Assembly: GCA_964487605.1 (NCBI GenBank)
Contig: CAZARU010000018.1
Span: 1-64,000, forward strand
Origin: JAJDAH01 sp964487605
GTDB lineage: Bacteria > Myxococcota_A > Polyangia > Polyangiales > Polyangiaceae
DNA length: 64,000 nt
Reading direction: 5' to 3'
Shown: positions 59,718-64,000 of the stretch, piece after piece
Position numbering within the stretch: the stretch's first letter is position 1
Layout: each line of letters begins with the position of its first letter
The notes under the pieces: generated by a model
The model's database searches: none
Told to the model about the DNA's origin: nothing
What the model saw: the letters and a program-made list of their open reading frames with translations, nothing else
Translations under genes and position numbers: made by a program

Positions 59718-60326
59718 GTGCATCAGGAGCCGTGGGGCCCACGCGAGGACGGTCCCGCGCGCGAGCCGTCGTACCCCATGTCCGCGCCGCAGCTCGGCAT
59801 GGTCGTCTTCCTGGCGTCGCTCTCCGTGTTGTTCGCCGCGTCGCTCGTCGCGTACCTGGTCACGCGAAGCGCGGCCGTGGACTGGCGGCACGGCGACGTG
59901 CCCGGCCTCCCCAAGGGCCTCCTGGCGAGCACGACGTTGCTCTTCATGGTGAGCGTCGCGCTGCACCGCGCGACGACCCGCATCGCCCAGAACCAGCTCG
60001 AGAAGGCGAGCGGCGCGCTCTGGCTGGCGGCGCTCTTCGCCGCGGCGTTCCTCATCGGACAAGCGACGAACTGGAGCCAGCTCATCCGCGCGGAGCTCGC
60101 CACCGACGTCAAGACGCTCTACGTGTACACGTTCGTGATGCTCACGGGGCTCCACGCGCTGCACGTCCTGGGCGGCTTCGTTCCCCTCGGTGTGGCCTTG
60201 CTTCGGACCTCGCGCCGCGAGTACTCGAGTTCCCGATACGAAGGCTTGCGCCTCACGGTGCAGTACTGGGACTTCCTGCTCGTGGTTTGGCTCGTGCTGC
60301 TCGGCACTCTGTGGATCGCGACGTGA
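59718..60326 (+). CDS. Haem-copper oxidase subunit III family protein
   Basis: A 202-residue, five-helix protein of the cytochrome oxidase subunit III type (FLASLSVLFAASLVAYLVTR, then LGGFVPLGV after GLHALHVLG, and TVQYWDFLLVVWLVLLGTLW at the end). The five-helix length is normal for bacterial caa3/bo-type and NorE-like forms. No subunit I, II or IV gene is nearby, so it is a lone subunit here. GTG start; a TAGACC sits 20 bases upstream. Confidence 0.82.
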   Translation: MHQEPWGPREDGPAREPSYPMSAPQLGMVVFLASLSVLFAASLVAYLVTRSAAVDWRHGDVPGLPKGLLASTTLLFMVSVALHRATTRIAQNQLEKASGALWLAALFAAAFLIGQATNWSQLIRAELATDVKTLYVYTFVMLTGLHALHVLGGFVPLGVALLRTSRREYSSSRYEGLRLTVQYWDFLLVVWLVLLGTLWIAT

Positions 60327-60343
60327 TCGCCGAGCGCGATCAC
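60323..60343. terminator. Perfect hairpin between convergent genes
   Basis: GTGATCGC (60323-60330) and GCGATCAC (60336-60343) form an 8-bp stem with a 5-base loop that includes both stop codons (oxidase subunit III and DUF2914 genes). It may end transcription from both sides; no U-run. Confidence 0.4.
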
Positions 60344-60957
60344 CCGACGGTGAAGTCCGTGCGGGCGAGCTCCTCCCCGGTGGTCGTGCGGACGATGGCG
60401 CGCCATTCCCCGTTCTGACGGACGTTCCGCGTTCGGGCCCACGTTCGCCAGCGCGCCTGGTTGCCGGGGACCGTGAGCCGAACGTGACCGACCTCCTCTC
60501 CGCCCTCCGCCGGCTGGAACGTCACGACGATCTGCCGGGGCTCGCCGTCGTTCGCGAGTTCGACGAAGGCAACCACGGGCTCGCCATCGGCGCGGAGCGG
60601 CTCCCCTTCGACGGGCTCGCGTCGCTCGACGCGGCGGACCACGACGAGTCGCTTCACGCCGAGGGATTCCGCACGCTCGGCTCCAGCGCCGGACGACACC
60701 GCCGCCGGCTGTTCCGCTCGAGTCGGGACGACTGCACGCGCGACGTCAGCGATGGGAACGGGGCGTGGGACGTCCGCCGCGACGGCGGCGGCCTGCTCGA
60801 CCTGCCGAACCTGTGGCGGAGCCTCCGACGCTCGCGCGCTCGAGTCGGGGACGGCGCCCTCGGGAGCGCCGCCGAGCGACCACCCCGCCAGGACGATGGA
60901 GACGCTCGACAGGGCGAGCGCAGCGACGGAGGTGGTCATGGGGAGGTTCGTGGTCAT
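60340..60957 (-). CDS. DUF2914 domain protein with membrane anchor
   Basis: A 205-residue protein with an N-terminal hydrophobic helix (VAALALSSVSIVLAGWSL), an Ala/Pro/Glu-rich linker, and a C-terminal DUF2914 domain: VVAFVELANDGEPRQIVVTF, VRLTVPGNQARWRTWARTR, NGEWRAIVRTTTGEELARTDF. DUF2914 proteins are of unknown function. ATG 60957 or 60939 could start it. It is the last gene of a minus-strand run that begins beyond the right edge; the 247-base space before it holds no gene. Confidence 0.75.
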   Translation of the reverse strand: MTTNLPMTTSVAALALSSVSIVLAGWSLGGAPEGAVPDSSARASEAPPQVRQVEQAAAVAADVPRPVPIADVARAVVPTRAEQPAAVSSGAGAERAESLGVKRLVVVRRVERREPVEGEPLRADGEPVVAFVELANDGEPRQIVVTFQPAEGGEEVGHVRLTVPGNQARWRTWARTRNVRQNGEWRAIVRTTTGEELARTDFTVG

Positions 60958-61204
60958 GGGGGGGCCTTTCGTGGAGGGCGGGACAGACAGCCACCACAGC
61001 AAGCCGCGCGCCAGACGGGTGGAACGGCCCGGACTCCGCGCATTCCTGCGACTCGACGGGGGCCGACGCTCGCATCCGGCGGCGCCTGACCGCGCCCGAG
61101 TGGGCGCGTGGACACGCCGGTGTGTCGTCGGACGGGCCTGCACCGGCGCACGGTGCGGCTCTCCTGCGGCTACGGGTGGGTCTGCCCGAGCCTCTGGACG
61201 GATC

Positions 61205-61447
61205 TCACGAGACCGGTGAACGCGGCGTCTGGGCGATCCACTCGCGGACCACTTCCTCGGTGGGTCGATGGAAGCGCACCTTCCCCGCCGCGATCTCGCG
61301 CAGGGCCACGACGGCTTCCTTGTTGTCCGCCGCAACCGTGGCGCGGCCCCCCTTCATGAGCTGCCGCGTACGGACCGCCGCGAGGACGACGAGGGCGAAG
61401 CGGTTGTCTTCTCGGTCGATGCAGTCCTCTACGGTCACGCGCGCCAT
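61205..61447 (-). CDS. rpoZ: RNA polymerase omega subunit
   Basis: An 80-residue omega subunit, which helps assemble RNA polymerase: MARVTVEDCIDREDNRFALV, VLAAVRTRQLMKGGRA, and the conserved NKEAVVALREIAAGKVRF. TATGGT (61477-61472) may be its -10, giving a leader of about 17 bases. Often found beside gmk in other bacteria; here it sits below speH, 81 bases away. Confidence 0.95.
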   Translation of the reverse strand: MARVTVEDCIDREDNRFALVVLAAVRTRQLMKGGRATVAADNKEAVVALREIAAGKVRFHRPTEEVVREWIAQTPRSPVS

Positions 61448-61471
61448 GGGGGTCCTCTCGGAAGGGCGCGG

Positions 61472-61477
61472 ACCATA
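61472..61477 (-). promoter_or_regulatory. -10 element TATGGT upstream of rpoZ
   Basis: TATGGT on the minus strand, 24 bases before the rpoZ ATG; this gene would keep a short leader, unlike the leaderless set. Confidence 0.35.
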
Positions 61478-61528
61478 GCGAAGGCCCGTCGCACGGGCAA
61501 GGCGGGGACGGAGTCGGAGGGAGCTCGG

Positions 61529-61918
61529 CTACGAGAACCGCCGCAATTCCCCTGTTCGGAGGCTGGGACCCGGCGGCCCGAGACCGCGCTCCACGCGCAG
61601 CGCGTCGGCGCGACCGGCGCCGAGCGCCTGCGCGACGACGCGAACGGCCCGCTCGGGATCCCCGGCACCGCAGGTGAAGAGATCGACGGCCGCGTAGCGG
61701 TGCTCGGGCCAGGTGTGAATCGAGAGGTGCGACTCCTCGATCAGGACCACGGCGCTCGCCCCGACGGGCTCGTAGCGGTGCGACGCTTCCGCGACGATGC
61801 GCACGTTGGCGGACTCTGCGCCACGGCGCAGCGCCTCCAGTAGCCGCAGCGGGTCGTTCAGGGTCGGCGCGTCGCAGTCGTGCAGCTCCACGAGCAGGTG
61901 AAGGCCTCGCGTGTCCAT
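61529..61918 (-). CDS. speH: S-adenosylmethionine decarboxylase proenzyme
   Basis: A 129-residue pyruvoyl enzyme making decarboxylated SAM for spermidine. The self-cleavage site is VLIEESHLSIHTWPE, cleaving before Ser63, which becomes the pyruvoyl group; the Cys and His of the active site (DLFTCG, SIHTW) are present. The length fits the short bacterial class. ATG 61918 lies 19 bases after the TPR gene and is probably co-transcribed with it. No spermidine synthase is adjacent. Confidence 0.95.
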   Translation of the reverse strand: MDTRGLHLLVELHDCDAPTLNDPLRLLEALRRGAESANVRIVAEASHRYEPVGASAVVLIEESHLSIHTWPEHRYAAVDLFTCGAGDPERAVRVVAQALGAGRADALRVERGLGPPGPSLRTGELRRFS

Positions 61919-61937
61919 GCGTCTCCGTCTCACCGCT

Positions 61938-64000
61938 TCATGCAACGGCGATTCCGAGGCGCTGGCGAAGCGTGAAGTAGGCTTCGCTCACGGTGAACGG
62001 GAACAGCTCCTTCACGCGATCACCCGCCGGGAGCGAATGGTCGCGCGCCGGGGACGCGCGAATGAGCTCGACCGTCGTCTGCAGATCGTCGGCCAGCAGG
62101 AATCCCGCGCGATCGGCCGTCAGATCGACACCGGAGATCCACTTCTTGAGGTCGAGCGCCGCGCCGCTCTTGATGAGGCGCGCGACCACCTGCGCCAGCG
62201 CGTCCTTGCGCTGCCCTTCGATGGCAGGCCCGAGCACACGCAGGGCCTCCTGCACCTGCCCGGCAATGTCCGGGGCCACCGGGAACTGGGGGGTGATGAG
62301 CTTGATGGCGGCGAACATCCAAGCCTTGAGCAGCGTGCTGCTCGGCAGGAGGTGCCGGATGTACATGCCGGGCCGGAAGTACGTGAGCTGACGCCCCGCG
62401 ATGTACGCGGCCGCCTGCGCGGGCAAGTCTGCCCGGAGCGACGCCATCCCGAGCACGACGGACGGCTCGTGAGCGTGCAGGAACGAGAGCCCGCCCTGGT
62501 CGTTCGTGTTCTGGTACAGGGGCGGAACGGGAATGCCCAGCACCTCCGCACCCCAGTGGAGGGCGTGCACCGCACCGTGAGGGTGCAGGCTGAGATCGAC
62601 GCGATGGCTCGGCGTGTAGCCCTGCGACTCTGCGCTCTTGGCCCGCGCGGAGATCACGCAGGGCTGGATGAGCGAGAACACCGCCGTTAGCAGCGGCTCG
62701 GCATCGGGATGCATGAGCTGCCCGAGCCAGTCGTCGTCCGAGAGCCGGTTCTGCGCGCTGGCGGGCTCCTCCGTACGCATCCGCTTGTAGAACATGGCTT
62801 CGTCGGGCGCAGCGCGATTGAGCACGTAGAGCGCCTGGCACACGCAGTACGCCGCGTCCGCTCGGCGCACGTCCGTGTAGAGTTTGCGCAGGATGCGGTA
62901 GGCCTCGGGCCGGTAGGGATCCGCCTCCAGGACGCGCGCCTGCGCCTTGACGGCCCTGTCGAGGTAGCGCGAGGGGTCACGCACGTAGAGGTCCGCCAGC
63001 GCCTCCTGGCGCCGCGGGTTGTCCGCGTCCACTTCGAGGGCGCCCTCCTGTACCGCAATGGCCTGGTCGAGACGCTTGAAGTGGTTCAGGTACAAGTCGG
63101 ACAGCTCGTCGAGGGATCGGAGCATCGTCTCGCGATCGCCAGCTTCGCTCGACACGCGGATCTGCTCCTTGAGGAGCGTCTTCAGTCCCTCCATGTCGCC
63201 CACTCCGCGACGAAGACGCAGCGACTCGGAAAGCGCACCGGACATGCTCGGATCGAGCGCGAGCACCTGGTCGAGCAGCTCGATCGCCTGCCGGCTGTCG
63301 TCCATCTCCTTCGCGGCAATCTGTGCGGCGGTGTGCAGGTACTTCGCCTTCTGCTTTCCGTCCTCGACCAGGCTGGCAATCTTCAGGATGACCTTCACCA
63401 GCCGGCGCCAGTCCTTGCCCTCACTGTAGAGCTGCATCAGCTTCCCGAGGACCTTCCGATCGTTGGGTCGCTCGCTCAACGCCGACAGGTAGCTCTTCGC
63501 CGCATAGGTCGGCTCGGACAGCTTGCTCGCCGCGAAGTCTCCGATCTGGATCAGGAGCTCGACGCGTTCGTCGCCGACGACGGCGTCGAGCTGCCGGTAC
63601 ATGGTGTCCACGGCGGACTCGAAGTCGCCCTTCTGCTCGTAGGCCAGCGCCAGCGCCTTCAGCGGCTCGCGCGCGCCCGGGTCGAGATCGACCGCGCGCG
63701 AGAGCGGTGCGATGGCACCCTCGGGGTCGCCCGAACGGCGCGCCGCCTCACCGAGCCGATAGACCGTGATGGCCCGCTCGCCGTCGTCGAGATCCCCTCC
63801 GAAGCGGTTCTCGAAGTCCCAGAAGAGTTCGAAAGCGCGCCGCGGCACGCCGTGATCGAACTCGACGTCCGCGGCCGCACGAAGAGCCGCCGGGTCGTCG
63901 GGCCAGCGTTCGAGCAGGGTCTTCGCGCTGTCGACGGACCTCTGCTCCTTGCCTCCCTTCGCCAGCGCCTTGACGTAGGCGATGTGAACCGCCCGCGCCG
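61938..64000 (-). CDS. Long TPR-repeat protein (N-terminus beyond the window)
   Basis: At least 687 residues, running off the right edge without a start. About the first 420 visible residues are TPR units (GDPEGAIAPLSRAVDLDPGA, QKGDFESAVDTMYRQLD, DDSRQAIELLDQVLALDPSM, RLDQAIAVQEGALEVDAD). The C-terminal 270 residues are a non-repeat domain (PHGAVHALHWGAEVLGIPVP, SVVLGMASLRADLPAQAAAY) of no recognised family. No signal or membrane helix is seen. Such proteins are common in myxobacteria; their role is unknown. It leads the operon with speH. Confidence 0.85.
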   Translation of the reverse strand, partial: ARAVHIAYVKALAKGGKEQRSVDSAKTLLERWPDDPAALRAAADVEFDHGVPRRAFELFWDFENRFGGDLDDGERAITVYRLGEAARRSGDPEGAIAPLSRAVDLDPGAREPLKALALAYEQKGDFESAVDTMYRQLDAVVGDERVELLIQIGDFAASKLSEPTYAAKSYLSALSERPNDRKVLGKLMQLYSEGKDWRRLVKVILKIASLVEDGKQKAKYLHTAAQIAAKEMDDSRQAIELLDQVLALDPSMSGALSESLRLRRGVGDMEGLKTLLKEQIRVSSEAGDRETMLRSLDELSDLYLNHFKRLDQAIAVQEGALEVDADNPRRQEALADLYVRDPSRYLDRAVKAQARVLEADPYRPEAYRILRKLYTDVRRADAAYCVCQALYVLNRAAPDEAMFYKRMRTEEPASAQNRLSDDDWLGQLMHPDAEPLLTAVFSLIQPCVISARAKSAESQGYTPSHRVDLSLHPHGAVHALHWGAEVLGIPVPPLYQNTNDQGGLSFLHAHEPSVVLGMASLRADLPAQAAAYIAGRQLTYFRPGMYIRHLLPSSTLLKAWMFAAIKLITPQFPVAPDIAGQVQEALRVLGPAIEGQRKDALAQVVARLIKSGAALDLKKWISGVDLTADRAGFLLADDLQTTVELIRASPARDHSLPAGDRVKELFPFTVSEAYFTLRQRLGIAVA

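Noticed and set aside
60958..61204. tRNA or small RNA in the 247-base space before the DUF2914 gene
   Set aside because: Read on both strands, no cloverleaf or T-loop sequence could be found; only GC-rich inverted repeats expected by chance.

Overview
The window is very GC-rich, almost fully coded on both strands, and full of lipoproteins with Gly/Ser/Thr/Ala-rich stalks, Ser/Thr protein kinases, PEGA-like proteins and GTG starts. This is the style of a Myxococcota genome, probably Polyangia; that is inferred from gene style, not from a marker gene. A run of ten Ns shows it comes from a draft or metagenome assembly. I saw no rRNA, tRNA, CRISPR array, transposase or phage gene. Most of it looks like ordinary chromosomal backbone.

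Layout. 1-5.6 kb: end of a type III export locus (fliQ/sctS) overlapping an EpmA-type EF-P lysyl ligase, then two lipoproteins (one a large alpha/beta hydrolase) and apt. 5.6-14.4 kb: surE, a one-span unknown, a beta-helix lipoprotein, a BolA protein behind a DUF4139 lipoprotein, a helical unknown and two Cys-rich lipoproteins. 14.5-22.4 kb: hybrid histidine kinase, NTF2-like protein, an exported unknown, hemH, an SDR, a trypsin-like protease and pruA. 22.5-31 kb: a 1130-residue protein with a C-terminal kinase, a chemoreceptor, lipoproteins and an L,D-transpeptidase behind a candidate sigma-54 promoter with a leader hairpin. 31-40.6 kb: a duplicated membrane protein, a membrane-anchored GspE-type ATPase with a PEGA-like partner, then an envelope cluster (charged coiled-coil protein, small lipoprotein, two paralogous alkaline-phosphatase-superfamily lipoproteins), a pectinacetylesterase-like lipoprotein and a Cys-rich lipoprotein. 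40.6-45.7 kb: a four-gene Gld-type ABC operon. 45.8-52.3 kb: queG, a small membrane protein, a ferritin-like diiron protein, a wax ester synthase/DGAT, a Ser/Thr kinase and a PEGA protein broken by the assembly gap. 52.3-64 kb: an LtaS-like hydrolase, a TMTC-like and another GT-C-like membrane enzyme, small lipoproteins, an alpha/beta hydrolase, a lone oxidase subunit III, a DUF2914 protein, rpoZ, speH and a long TPR protein running off the window.

Two themes recur. Many genes carry a TAnnnT hexamer 5-9 bases before the start codon, predicting leaderless transcription and helping to choose starts. The window is also rich in envelope functions: stalked lipoproteins, three alkaline-phosphatase-superfamily enzymes whose nucleophile position holds Thr, two GT-C-like glycosyltransferases, an L,D-transpeptidase and an orphan secretion-type ATPase. 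Their co-operation in building or decorating the cell surface is an inference.
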